Shown: in pieces, positions 23,052 to 33,804 of the stretch
Layout of the letters: each line of letters starts with the position of its first letter
Position numbering within the stretch: position 1 is the first letter of the stretch
Origin: Strongyloides papillosus
Lineage: Eukaryota > Nematoda > Chromadorea > Rhabditida > Strongyloididae
Direction of reading: 5' to 3'
Assembly (NCBI GenBank): GCA_005656395.1
Contig: SRSI01000031.1
Location: 310,001-374,000 of the forward strand
DNA: 64,000 bases
Program-made: the position numbers and the translations under genes
The notes under the pieces: generated by a model
What the model was told of the DNA's origin: nothing
Databases searched by the model: none
What the model saw: the letters and a program-made list of their open reading frames with translations, nothing else

Positions 23052-25541
23052 ATGGCTGAAGAACCTGATAATAATGAAATACTGGGTCTGTTTGACAATT
23101 CAACCCAACAGCCGGCAGAAGAAAGTGCCGATGACCAACTTATCAACGCTCTATTGCACAATAAAAAGTCAATGACGTTATCTGAACAAGGTATGAAAGC
23201 GGTATCCAAAATATTCTCCTGCAAAAGAATATCACATGAAACCATTGAGAGCATCACTGATAGAATGGGCGTTCACCAAGACCTCCAGTTTCTCGCTCCC
23301 GCCTTCAGCACCCCATACTACTCTAAATTAAAAATGAGGTCAGTAGACAGCAACCTTGCCAAAATGCAGGATCACCTACTCCAGTCAGTCTGTATGTTAT
23401 CGCACAATGTTGAAGCTGCAACAGGAGATAACAAAAGTGCCGTACTCAGTGCCCTCATTAATATCAAGTATGTTGTCGACGGATTAAGTGACATACGTAG
23501 AGAAGTCGCCTTTAGAAACTTCTCACCCAAATTCAACAAAGGGCTTCCCAGTGTACCTCTCGATATGGAAGAGAAGGTAACTCGTATGGATAGTTCTGAA
23601 AGAATCTCAATACTTCCTAAGCATGCCGAAGCATTATTCAAGAATGTGGCCGATACACCACAGGATCTCCTCTCGTTCATCCAAAGGGAAAACAGAAAAA
23701 GATCTTACAATAATACGGCTAACATCGAGCCGGAAAGGTACGTTATAATCAACCCAAACATGCCCCCCAATACAATACACCAATGCCTACCATTCTGGCA
23801 AAAGATTGCGCCAACCGATACGGTGCTACTTGATTACATAGTAAACGGTGTAGATATAGGTATCTTAGGTGAGCCAACACAGCATAAGATAGGTAAGAAT
23901 AAATTCTCTTCAAAGGAAGAAGAACAGTTTATTGAAAATGAGATAAAAGATCTCCTCCGCTCCAACAGTATAAAAGAGCACGACAATCCCAAATGGATTA
24001 GCCCCCTAATGGTAGTAACCACTTCAAAAATGAGATTAGTACTAGACCTTTCTTCACTAAATGATTACATACAACATTTTAGTTTTAAATGTGAGTCGAT
24101 AAAAGATGTAACGGATCTTCTCGAGCCTAAAGCCTTCTTAACTTCCATTGACCTATCCGCAGCATACCACAGCTGTGCAGTACGACCACATCAAACTGAA
24201 TACTTAGGATTCAGGTGGAATAATAAAACATACATTTACCTTGTATTGCCCTTTGGAGCTAGTTCAGCACCAAGACTATTTTATAGAATAACAAACACCC
24301 TAACCGCCACGATAAGGGCCAACGGTATAAAAATGACGAGATTTTACGATGATTTTCTAATCACTCATACGGATAAGGATCTGTTAACACGTCATACCGA
24401 ATACTGCATGAATTTGTTACGTGCAGCTGGATTCTCCATTAACGAGAAAAAGAGTGAGTTGTCACCTAAATATATAATAAAATATCGAGGTTTAGTGATA
24501 GATACACTTAAAGAGGAACTTCGCCTCCCCCAGGATAAGCTGGATAACATTATTAAAGCAGCCCGTCACATCTCAAATCTCAAGAGGGTAGTTGCACGTC
24601 AACTTTATAGCTTATTAGGCATGATAGAATTCTCATCCTATGCAAACTTCTTAACAAGAATCAAAGCACGTCCACTCCAACGCGCCGTAAATAAATGTAT
24701 AGGGTTTCCTCCAAATTACAATAGGTATGTGAATATAACAACGGAAATTAGGCAAGGTCTAGCATGGTATATCAATAACATAGAAGCCACCAATGGGCTG
24801 CGATATAATCAGGACCACGCGAGCATAGAGGTTTACACAGACGCATGTAATGTTAGTTATGGAGGAATAGTATATTTTCCTGATTACACTTCCCAACGCG
24901 TCCAAGGGTACTTTACGGACGACTTATTATCTAAACATATTAATGAGAAGGAACTAATGGCCTTATCCTTCACGTGCTTCGGGCTTTTGCAAAATACATA
25001 TAATAAAATAGTTAACATTTACTGTGACAATACAACTACCCTAGCGTTGGTTCATAATAAAGGAAGTGTTAATAAAATATTTCTCTCATCGGAGACGGAA
25101 AAGCTACTCGATTTCTTTTACGAGCACAGGCTATATATTAACTTATACCATATTCCAGGATCCTACAATCAGGTGGCAGATCGCCTTTCCCGAACAATGC
25201 CCGTTACCCTACAAGGCCCAACAGAAGCAACTCTAACTATAAAGGCAAGAGAAGAAATTAAGGAATTTCTTTTAAATAAATTTAATGTAATAATTTCGGT
25301 TGATCTGTTTGCATCTTATGAAAATAAATTTTGTGATAAATTTGTAACGTTATTTGATGATAACCGAGCGTTTAGAAGAAATGCCTACTCATTCAACTGG
25401 CAGGGTTTAATTGATGAGGAAGTAATAGCATTTCCCCCATGTAATCAAGTACTCAGAGTACTGCGTAAAGCGGGTACCGACAAGTGCAATCTTTGGCTGG
25501 TAGCCCTAATGTGGGAAAATCAAAATTATTTTCCAGTTTAA
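23052..25541 (+). CDS. DIRS-element Gag-reverse transcriptase-RNase H polyprotein
   Basis: This 829-aa frame starts MAEEPDNNEILG. Residues 1 to about 230 are a Gag-like region with no zinc knuckle. The reverse transcriptase follows, with RLVLDLSSLND, SIDLSAAYH, LPFGASSAPRLF and the catalytic FYDD near residue 430. RNase H occupies about 590-715, with its four acidic residues in YTDA, KELMAL, YCDN and VADRLSR. After it comes a methylase-like segment (VDLFASYENKF, then FPPCNQV in place of a DPPY box). The frame ends at YFPV-stop, whereas homologous sequence carries on in the -1 frame from about 25533 to 25672, consistent with a one-base deletion. The product would make cDNA from the element's RNA. 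Gag and Pol fused in one ORF is unusual, since these are often separate. Confidence 0.88.
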   Translation: MAEEPDNNEILGLFDNSTQQPAEESADDQLINALLHNKKSMTLSEQGMKAVSKIFSCKRISHETIESITDRMGVHQDLQFLAPAFSTPYYSKLKMRSVDSNLAKMQDHLLQSVCMLSHNVEAATGDNKSAVLSALINIKYVVDGLSDIRREVAFRNFSPKFNKGLPSVPLDMEEKVTRMDSSERISILPKHAEALFKNVADTPQDLLSFIQRENRKRSYNNTANIEPERYVIINPNMPPNTIHQCLPFWQKIAPTDTVLLDYIVNGVDIGILGEPTQHKIGKNKFSSKEEEQFIENEIKDLLRSNSIKEHDNPKWISPLMVVTTSKMRLVLDLSSLNDYIQHFSFKCESIKDVTDLLEPKAFLTSIDLSAAYHSCAVRPHQTEYLGFRWNNKTYIYLVLPFGASSAPRLFYRITNTLTATIRANGIKMTRFYDDFLITHTDKDLLTRHTEYCMNLLRAAGFSINEKKSELSPKYIIKYRGLVIDTLKEELRLPQDKLDNIIKAARHISNLKRVVARQLYSLLGMIEFSSYANFLTRIKARPLQRAVNKCIGFPPNYNRYVNITTEIRQGLAWYINNIEATNGLRYNQDHASIEVYTDACNVSYGGIVYFPDYTSQRVQGYFTDDLLSKHINEKELMALSFTCFGLLQNTYNKIVNIYCDNTTTLALVHNKGSVNKIFLSSETEKLLDFFYEHRLYINLYHIPGSYNQVADRLSRTMPVTLQGPTEATLTIKAREEIKEFLLNKFNVIISVDLFASYENKFCDKFVTLFDDNRAFRRNAYSFNWQGLIDEEVIAFPPCNQVLRVLRKAGTDKCNLWLVALMWENQNYFPV

Positions 25542-25672
25542 TATCCCAATTCGGGGACCCTATCCTACAATTATATGGTTCTAATATAGTTAACTTTCCA
25601 GACTGTGCAACTCCAATGAAGAACCGAAAGCACAAAGTGGGACTTTTCCGAATTTTCTTCAAGTCGCACTGA
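25533..25672 (+). pseudogene. Out-of-frame 3' end of the DIRS pol ORF
   Basis: In the -1 frame relative to the main ORF, LISQFGDPILQLYG and later residues continue the expected C-terminal region that follows RNase H in these elements, to a stop at 25672, six bases before the recombinase ATG. The upstream frame stops at 25541. No good slippery heptamer is present at the junction, so a mutation or a sequence error is likelier than programmed frameshifting. Confidence 0.6.
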
Positions 25673-25677
25673 GTGAC

Positions 25678-26601
25678 ATGGATCCCGAAGTTTCACAATC
25701 CATTCAACAATCTTACTCAGTTAACACTCAAAAATCCTATTCCACTCATTTGAGAAATTACCTTAACTTCTGTAAAGAAAATGGAATAAAGGATGAACAC
25801 TTCTCCTTTAAGAATCTCACCAAATATCTATCAAAGATAGCTACCAGTGCCGCTCCATCTACAGTTAATACAATAAAGAATTCACTAGTAGCCATAGCAA
25901 AGTTACGTAAGGTAACCTTCTCATCCCATGAAAAAACATTGCTAAGCAAACTCATAAAAGGGATCCAAGTGAATAACTACAATCATGATATTCAAAAATA
26001 CATGACATTTGACTTGGACATCATTCTGAGACATATTGAAAACAACCCAGCCTCAATGGAAATGTCTATCAAAGATTTAACGTTTACAACAATTACTCTG
26101 ATCTCCATTGTATCGCCACAAAGGATGAACGAGCTTGCTAGAATGTCTCTAGATCATATGACCCTCTCGGATGCATGGGCTAATTTCACAATCCCGGGAA
26201 GATCAAAAAATTCTACAGCCACTCACAAATTCCACAGAATGCACATTCAAAAATATGCAAATCCGAACCTATGCCCACTCACCGCCCTATCCTTGTACTT
26301 AAAGCGTACGGAGCCTATACGCACTTCTCAAAATCTGTGGATAAGTTACTTCAAGCCACACAAAAATGTCACTGGAACTACACTAGGAAGATGGATCTAT
26401 AATTACTACCTAACAGCTGGCTTAGATATAGGTAGACCACACAACATCAGGGGAGCTGCTGCATCAAAATACTATGAAATAGCAGGGTCTATTACAAATA
26501 TGATAGAAGCTATTAACTGGGCATCTGAACACTCCTTCTTTAAGTTTTATCATAAGGAAATTGGGAATAATTTCGGTGCTACTGTTCTCTCCTACAAATA
26601 A
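25678..26601 (+). CDS. DIRS-element tyrosine recombinase
   Basis: A complete 307-aa frame. The N-terminal half is the SAM-like DNA-binding domain (SYSVNTQKSYSTHLRNYLNFC). The catalytic domain shows R149 (SPQRMNELARM), the HxxR box H255-R258 (PHNIRGAAAS) and the nucleophile Y291 (SFFKFYHKEIG), the R..HxxR..Y set needed to cut and rejoin DNA through a phosphotyrosine link. In DIRS elements this enzyme, not a DDE integrase, inserts the circular cDNA. It starts just after the pol frame ends and runs up to the internal complementary region. All catalytic residues are intact. Confidence 0.92.
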   Translation: MDPEVSQSIQQSYSVNTQKSYSTHLRNYLNFCKENGIKDEHFSFKNLTKYLSKIATSAAPSTVNTIKNSLVAIAKLRKVTFSSHEKTLLSKLIKGIQVNNYNHDIQKYMTFDLDIILRHIENNPASMEMSIKDLTFTTITLISIVSPQRMNELARMSLDHMTLSDAWANFTIPGRSKNSTATHKFHRMHIQKYANPNLCPLTALSLYLKRTEPIRTSQNLWISYFKPHKNVTGTTLGRWIYNYYLTAGLDIGRPHNIRGAAASKYYEIAGSITNMIEAINWASEHSFFKFYHKEIGNNFGATVLSYK

Positions 26602-26702
26602 GCAATCTCACTACGTTAGTATCGACATATAATTGATAATTATACCAGGGATATCGTAGATATCCTGCAAGTATAATTTATATTATATAAGATACTAACG
26701 TA
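26601..26702 (+). repeat. Internal complementary region of the DIRS element
   Basis: Bases 26601-26634 are the reverse complement of the left end (22850-22883), and 26632-26702 are the reverse complement of the right end (27044-27114). The two halves overlap on ATT (26632-26634), complementary to the AAT found at each terminus. This is the joined-ends template expected for DIRS-type circular replication. Confidence 0.9.
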
Positions 26703-26937
26703 TGTACCCACCCATCAAAATTTAATCCGAATTATTACTTATACTTAATTAATTATTGTAATATTATTAATTATCTATCACCCAGCTACTTGCTGATCAA
26801 ATACCATTAATATTTACTCTCTTATATCACCAGGTTACATGTACGAGTATATATAATTAATTATAATAAATCTTGTTGTGTTAAATTATTGTTCCCACAC
26901 CTTACGAGTACAGTATCACCTTATCACTTACAAAAAT

Positions 26938-27055
26938 CTGATTAAATAGTGGCGCACCACCAAAACTGTACGGAATTCCGAAATTCCGTGCAAGAAAAGG
27001 ACTAAATCCAAGGAAAAGACCGCGTTATGCAAAGCAATCTCACTACGTTAGTATC
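26938..27055 (+). repeat. Right inverted terminal repeat of the DIRS element
   Basis: Exact reverse complement of 22861-22978. It is followed by a 59-bp right extension (27056-27114) present elsewhere only in the internal complementary region. The 235 bp between 26703 and 26937 are unique to the element and hold no ORF. Confidence 0.92.
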
Positions 27056-27114
27056 TTATATAATATAAATTATACTTGCAGGATATCTACGATATCCCTG
27101 GTATAATTATCAAT

Positions 27115-29413
27115 AACGGTTTACCAAATCACTTTATTATTAATAAACAAAAAAATAATGAGAGTTATTATAACAAAACATTGCTCATTCGGGATATAAA
27201 ATGAATATAAATGCACTTGAGGAAAGTTATAAGATTCCTCTACCCATCTTGAAAATAGGGGGCAAAATATATTAAAAAATAGATAAATAATTGCGACAAA
27301 AATAATTCTCCCCTAGATGCATTGACTACAAATATATTCTTTTAAATTAAGATAAAATTGGTTTTATGAAAAATAATGTGAAATGTAGAGTGAATTATAT
27401 TTATCAAATGAAATTAAAGCTTTTCATATATTTTATTAAAGGAAAAATATTTCAAAAATAATAAAGAAATGTATTTACATAATATATAAAATATAAATGT
27501 TCGATAGTTTTATATTTTAGAATAAATGATTATCTTAAGATCATGGATTAACAGTAACTGCCTTTTTAATATTGTCAATATCATTCCATTTCAATGATTA
27601 AATTTTTTACTCTAGCTAATAAATTATTTTTTTATCGTATTCATACATTAATTATATATAGTTTTTATCTAATAAAAAGGCACTTTGGAGTAATTAAAAA
27701 TACAATTATTTCAATAATTTATAACATCGAAGCGGAAGACCTAATTAGAACTTTACAAATTTTATTTCTTTGATTACAGTTTTTTTTGTCAACATAATTA
27801 TCGGAAATAACCTATGCAGAAATAGATAAAAATTGCAGGACAATAAAAAAATCTGTAAAAAAAGACAAGTGTTGAATGGATGCATTTCCTCAATTTTAAA
27901 GAAGTTATGTTCGAAGATTAGCTATTTTAATTATTATAGGAAAAATAAAATGAATATAGAATGATTTTTAATATTTAGATAATTTTAAAAGAAATTTATT
28001 TAATAGTGAAGTATTTGTTTGCACTAAAATCACTTTAATTTATCTACTGTTACTCATTAACACATCCTTTTACTTGTTAAAAAAGAATTGATGGCATATG
28101 AATAAAAGAAAATTTTAGTAATTACTCATTATTAGTAGGCAAATATTTAAAATTTATATACAAATGTAAATTGTGATAATAATAAGAAAAAGTTATGACT
28201 GTATTTATCAATGATCTTATTTAGTATATTTCCAGAATTTATTTAAGATATTCTATTCATAAGTGTAAATAATTTACGGCACATAAAAATTTTAGTATAT
28301 CAAATATAAACATCTAATGCATATTTAATATTTGATTCACATTTAAACGAATGTTTTAAGGAACAAAAAAATTTCCAGTAAGATTTTGTATTAATATTAA
28401 ATTGTAATAGTAAAAGAAATTCTTTTTTTAAAATAGAAATATCTTTAAATAGTTTATTATATTGCAATTTTATTTTTGAGTTTCAATTTATAGCAAAATA
28501 TTTTTTTATCTTTTTTTCCTAAAAATACGATTAGATATGCATAAAAGAAGTCTGAAAATAGTTTATTATATATAATTAATAATTAGAAATTTGTTAAGTA
28601 AAATTTTTTATTATCTGAAAAAGTTGTCTTAACCAACCATTATTTATTAAACTTCAGTATATTCTGAAAGAAATTATAAAAATATTCCGCTTACACAGAG
28701 TTACAATATTTTAAAACTTTTAAGATAATTAATATATATGAAATAATAAGAAAAAACAAGCTTGCTTTATATATTAAATTAATATAAATTGCATCTTCAT
28801 TACACTAAATAATTTCCAATGAATTATTTGTTATGTTTACTAATTATTTTTACCACATGCTTTAATGAAGTCGATAATTAAAAAATTCAAATTCTGTTTA
28901 TTAAAATATAAAATAAAAATTTAATGAAAATATATTAAAGTTTAATTTGGTTAAAAATTTATATTTTATTTGTAAATAAAGAAATATGACATATCCAATA
29001 AATTTTGAAATTATATTTCATCCATAAAATCGTTGATGTAAAATTATAAATTTACACATAGGAAAGTTCTTTTTTAAATAAGTACTTGAAGCACAAATTT
29101 GAAAGTTTCAATATTATACCGCTTCAGAAATATCTGTTTAAGAATAAATCTGCCTTTGGAATTATGTTTTAAATTGTAAACAAACAATTTTTTCAAAATT
29201 AATTTATCTTCCTGTACAAGCACATTGTATATTGGAGTCTTTACTTAAACTTTTTGTCGACATATTTTTGATGTTTTGAAAATATTTATTATATAAATAA
29301 ATTGATTTTTAACGTAATTATTGTACCACTTTTTAAATTTGCTTTTTCAAGTTTATTAACTATTAAATACTAACATTACTGACTAAATTTATCTCTATTT
29401 TTCCACTACAAAC
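27115..29413. other. Intergenic, nothing recognised
   Basis: About 2.3 kb of A/T-rich sequence between the DIRS element and the IWS1 gene. No supported exon, RNA gene or repeat; it presumably includes the IWS1 promoter. Confidence 0.5.
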
Positions 29414-31318
29414 ATGTCCTCAGATCGTGAAAAATCATCCTCCGGAAGTCTTAGTCCATCACCAAGAAATATCTCTGATCATGAAGGTGGTTCTTCTCCA
29501 AAAACACAAGACGAGGTTAGAGAATTTGAAGAAGAAAAAAACAATCAATTATTCGGAGACGTCAGTGATTCTGATGACGATGATGAAGTTGTAATTAATA
29601 GACCAAGAGAGAGTAGTAAAAGTGATGAAGAAAGGAGAAGTCCATCTCCATTACCTGATGATGATCCTAATGATGGCGTTATACTTAGTGAGGAAGAAGA
29701 ACGACCCCAAGTTCCGTAAGCTTATTGATTTTATTGTAATAAATGATAAAATTTTATTGTAGTGGATTTGCCTCAGATTTTGATGAAATGTTGGCACGTA
29801 GAAAAGCACTTAATAAAAGTAAAAGAAAACGTAATAAAAATGATGATTTAACATTGTTAAATCATTATGATGATCAAATTAGAGACCTTATGTACAGAAT
29901 GGTTGATGCTGCCAAAGAAGATATAGACTTAAATAGAAAAGGTTTACCAGCTCCTAATAAACTTATGATGTTAAGTGATGTTAAAAGTATGTTATTAGCA
30001 CAGGAAAGATATGATCAATTAATTGATAATGGCTTTTTCGGGTGTATTGCACAATGGTTATCACCTTTACCAAATCAATCATTACCAAGTATTCAAATAA
30101 GAACGTCTTTAATAAAATTACTTCATGATTACTATAAAAAACTTGATACTTCATCATTAAAAGCTAGTGGGTTGGGTAAAGCAATTATGTTTTTGTCAGA
30201 TCATCCAGAAGAAACTTATGAAAATAAAAAATATGCTAGAAGACTTATAAGAGCATGGATGGAACCAATTTTTGCCGCAGAATTGGAAGAAAAGGGAAGA
30301 CAAATGAGAGAGAAAAGGGAAAAAGAAGCCTTGAAAGAAGCAGCCAAAAGAAGACGTTTATCGTAAGTTTCTCTAAATTTCACTTTCCCCCATATATAAT
30401 AATATTTTATTTAAAAATTATTGTTGAAATAGGATTGTTTATCATGAGTATATGCATGTTATTATAGAGTAGAGAAAATGAAACATCTTCATTAGCCTTA
30501 TAATACATTTAGAGATGTATGGTATCATTTTTCATTATTTATTTTTTTTATTGACATATTTATAGCAAATTTTTGAGTGTTTTCTATCCAATATTCCTAT
30601 AAATTATATATTGTTAATACAACGCATTTATTGAAAAAGAGAAAAAAGGTTTTTTTTTCGTATTATTCTGGAAAAAACGTTAGCATTTCTAGTTTATTTT
30701 ATTTCAACTTTTATTCTCGGATATAGTTTGTGTTTCTTCACAATTTTAAAAATTACATCTATTGAGGAAAAGATTTATTTTCTATTCTGTTTTATGAAAA
30801 AATTATATGTGTTTGTTAGAAAATTTTAAAATTATGACAAAATAATAATTAATTTTTATATACATAGAACTTTCGTTAATGCTATATGTATTTGACATTT
30901 TAATTTACATATTTCTGTCATAAATGTCGTTTGCAAAGACGTGGATAAAATAGAAATAATAAAACTTAAGCTAAACAATCTTATTTAAAGAAATATTTTT
31001 TGTTACTGTTGTTTTTTCAAGTGTTATTCACCTTGGAAATTTAATTAAATTTTATTGAATTTCTATAATTTTATTTTTAGAAAAGAATCTGAAAAAAATG
31101 CTGAACGTGAAATAAATAGGGCTCGTGTTCCTCAGTTTACAGCACGTGAATATTTACACAGACCTTCAACAAATGTTGATGTCACTGTACCCTCAACTTC
31201 TAGAGGCGTGGAAGGTGATAGACTTTCTAAATTTTCAAAGACTCTTCAAGACCGGTCTAAAAGTAATAAAGGTCCAGATCGTATGGTAAAAGTGTCTATC
31301 GAAGGAAGAAGAATGTAA
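29414..31318 (+). CDS. iws-1: IWS1 transcription elongation factor
   Basis: Exons 29414-29715, 29763-30362 and 31081-31318 encode 379 aa; introns are 47 and 718 bp, with GTAAG donors. The first exon is a Ser/Asp/Glu-rich disordered tail (DVSDSDDDDEVV). Exon 2 carries the TFIIS N-terminal/LEDGF-like helical bundle (ALNKSKRKRNKNDD, WLSPLPNQSLPSIQIRTSLI, SGLGKAIMFLSDHPEET, RRLIRAWMEPIF), followed by a basic KEAAKRRRLS. The short last exon contains the conserved RARVPQFTAREYLHRP region. IWS1 (Spn1 in yeast) binds SPT6 on elongating RNA polymerase II and links elongation to chromatin and mRNA export. Family length and order fit well. Confidence 0.9.
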
Positions 31319-31780
31319 AAAAGACTTTTCATATTTAATATTTTTCTTTTACTTCTAGCTGCGCTAATTTTTTTTCTTCAACTAATTAAAATTTTTTCTT
31401 ACATTTCCTTACTAGTATTTAAAAATAACAAAAGAAAAATATTTTGAAATATTATTCTTTGATCCTAATTTTTTCATTAAAATAGAACAATTTACATATA
31501 TTTATGTGACACGATTTCAAAAATTTTGATATTTTCAAAATTGTTTCTTTATAATATATCTGTTAACAAATAACCCCGTTTATTTTATCATTGCAATTAT
31601 TTAATCATTTGGACATTCGTCGCTTTACAAAATTAGGGACTTTTAATTTGTTCTTCAAGAAAATTTCATTTTTATTATAGATGCGGTTACATTTTATTGC
31701 TTTCTCTCTCTTTCTTTTCTTATAACCTGGTCAAAATTTTAAAAAATACTTAGACGTTCTGTTTATATACAAAATAATAA
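31319..31780. other. Intergenic, nothing recognised
   Basis: About 460 bp separates IWS1 from the SLC22-like gene on the same strand. It is A/T-rich, holds the IWS1 3' UTR and probably the next gene's promoter, and is too long for a standard operon gap. Confidence 0.5.
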
Positions 31781-33472
31781 ATGAAAAAATCAGATTTAAG
31801 TTTAATGTTATCATCTGATAGAAATCTTAATGATGTTAACATAAAAAAAAGTAATCATCATGATTTGGGAAATTATCAAATACTTCTCTTTATTATTACT
31901 AATATTGGATTGTTTCCTACTGCCGCATCAATGCTAGTTGGTATTTTATTTGAACCGTCAAAGGTAAGTTTTAGATACTTTTATGTTTTGGATAATTTTT
32001 AAGGAATATTGTCAAATATATAATAATGGTATGAAGAATGTAGAAAATAGTAAATTAGAGTATGAGTTTCATTCTATCTTTATTACATGGCAATTACATT
32101 GCCAGAACTCTTTCCTGCACAAAATAGTCACAACATTTGTCATGGTTGGTGCTACTATAGGTATGAATTTTTTTAAAAATAATAGTGATGTATTTTTTTA
32201 TATTAAAAATTTTAGGAGCTATTACGTCAGGTTACATTTCTGATAACAATGGAAGGAAACCAATAATCGTTGGTTCGTTACTTTTAATGGTAATAACAAA
32301 TTTGATGATATCAATCGTTGGGACCTATGGTTGGTATATATTTTCAATTATCTTCTTTATACAAGGATGTGGAGTTGGAGCATACATGTCATCACATCTT
32401 ATTCTTATCATAGAAAATTTGGAAAACCCTAGATCACGTCTTCTTGTTGTATGTCTTAATGCATGGCCATTAGGTTTATGTTTTACAGCGTTAATTTCTT
32501 ATCTTACTAGACATTGGATATACTTTCATATCTTAACTAGCATCACATCATTGATAATGGCTTTATTACTAGTAAGTGCACTATCTGATTACAGTTTTTG
32601 TATCTCTTATCTTTTTATAGTATTTCTTTGCACACGAGTCACATATTTGGTTAAATCAAAATAATTTACCATCAAAGGCATTAAAGATTAAAGATTCAAT
32701 TAACAAATTTAATTCTGGTTCTTTGAATAGTAATAGAGGAATTTTGAAGATAGATAACTCCAAAATTCTCACCAGTATTACGGTTAACAAAGCAAATGAA
32801 AATGGTGAAAATAATACAACAGATAACGTCAATATAATTGATGAAGGTTTAAGAAGACTGTCAACGCTAGAAGTAATAAAAGTTCCACAAGTTAGGATAC
32901 ACCTTCTTGTACTTGCATTCTCTTTTTTCTCTTCATCAATAATTTCTTTTGTCATGTACTTTAGTCTTGATAGTGTTGCAGGTGATCCATATATGAATAT
33001 GTTTATAATGGGTATAGCAAAATTTTCGGCCGGTTTAACACCATACTTCTTGTCTAAATGGTTTGGTAGAATGACAATTTTTTTATTTTCATTATCATTA
33101 TCAGTTGGTGGTTCATGGATCTTAATTATTTCATGGTATGGTTTCGGAAAAATTGATGGTGTGTTTATAAGTATACTTTGTCAAGTATTAGCAGCCACAA
33201 CAGATCCCGTTTTTAAAATTAATCACTTATATTCAGCAGAGTTATTCCCAACTAGCGCTAGAAATACATGTCGAGGTATATGTAATGGTGCTTCGAGAAT
33301 TGGAAGTATGTTAGCGCCAGCAGTCATTTTACTGAAAAGAATTAATTCTGGGGCTCCATATGCCATAATATCAGTACTTCTCACTCTTCAATGGGTTTTA
33401 GGATATTTGTATTTGCCTGAAACGAAAAATCAAATGTCATTGGAGGATAACAATGAAGAATCAAAAACCTAG
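31781..33472 (+). CDS. Major facilitator transporter, SLC22 (organic ion transporter)-like
   Basis: Exons 31781-31963, 32004-32160, 32216-32571 and 32621-33472 (introns 40, 55 and 49 bp) encode 515 aa. Visible features are TM1 (NYQILLFIITNIGLFP), an extracellular loop with cysteines (CQIY...LHCQNSF), the MFS loop motif GYISDNNGRKPIIVG after TM2, a second six-TM half from about VRIHLLVLAFSFF, and the late motif SAELFPTSARNTCRGI with LPETKNQ after TM12. The HESHIWLNQ segment after TM6, formed across the last intron, corresponds to the PESPRWL signature of SLC22 and SV2-type carriers. It likely sits in the plasma membrane and moves small organic ions; the substrate cannot be inferred. Confidence 0.78.
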
Positions 33473-33753
33473 TCACTTAAAAGTTTTTTGTATATCAAGT
33501 ACATTTTATACTAACATTAACTATTAATCATTACTTTTTAAAACCGATTATTTATAATATTTTAGTCTTTAATATATAATATTTTCACTTTATCTTGCAT
33601 AAAAATTGGTCATTTAAAGGACAAACCATATTTATATATATCTTAAAAGTATATTTAATGTTTTAAATATTATTTTCCAGCTGTAAACTTTGTTTTGACA
33701 CATTTAAAATTAAAAACACATATCAAAGAACGTTGAAATATTACTGGTAAAGT

Positions 33754-33804
33754 ATGACTAATGGAAATGTAAAAATAAATCCAGAATTAATAAATAATAT
33801 TGAG
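33754..33804 (+). other. Candidate first coding exon of the JmjC gene
   Basis: An ATG opens 17 codons (MTNGNVKINPELINN..) ending exactly at a GAG/GTATGT donor in phase 0. The JmjC exon at 37135 opens in phase 0 after a TTTTTTTCATGTAG acceptor and has no in-frame ATG until 37174, with out-of-frame ATGs before that, so an upstream coding exon is needed. This is the best candidate I found, but it implies a 3.3-kb intron, far longer than others here. Confidence 0.35.

Larger units (their letters stand above)
22850..27114 (+). mobile_element. DIRS-type tyrosine-recombinase retrotransposon
   Basis: About 4.27 kb bounded by the trinucleotide AAT at both ends (22850-22852 and 27112-27114). It contains perfect inverted terminal repeats, two ORFs (gag-RT-RNaseH and tyrosine recombinase), and downstream of the recombinase an internal complementary region whose two halves are complementary to the extreme left and extreme right ends. 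This arrangement matches DIRS-1-type elements, which replicate through a circular intermediate and integrate by a tyrosine recombinase without target-site duplication. Base composition is clearly higher in GC than the surrounding DNA, as expected for a recent arrival. The 118-bp ITRs are identical base for base, so the insertion is young. One frame disruption is present near 25530-25541. Confidence 0.9.

Noticed and set aside
23372..24022. Minus-strand frames inside the DIRS pol ORF
   Set aside because: They are antisense shadows of a strongly supported coding region.
25500..25545. Programmed -1 frameshift in the DIRS pol
   Set aside because: The overlap has no X-XXY-YYZ heptamer in the correct phase, so a one-base loss or sequence error is the simpler reading.
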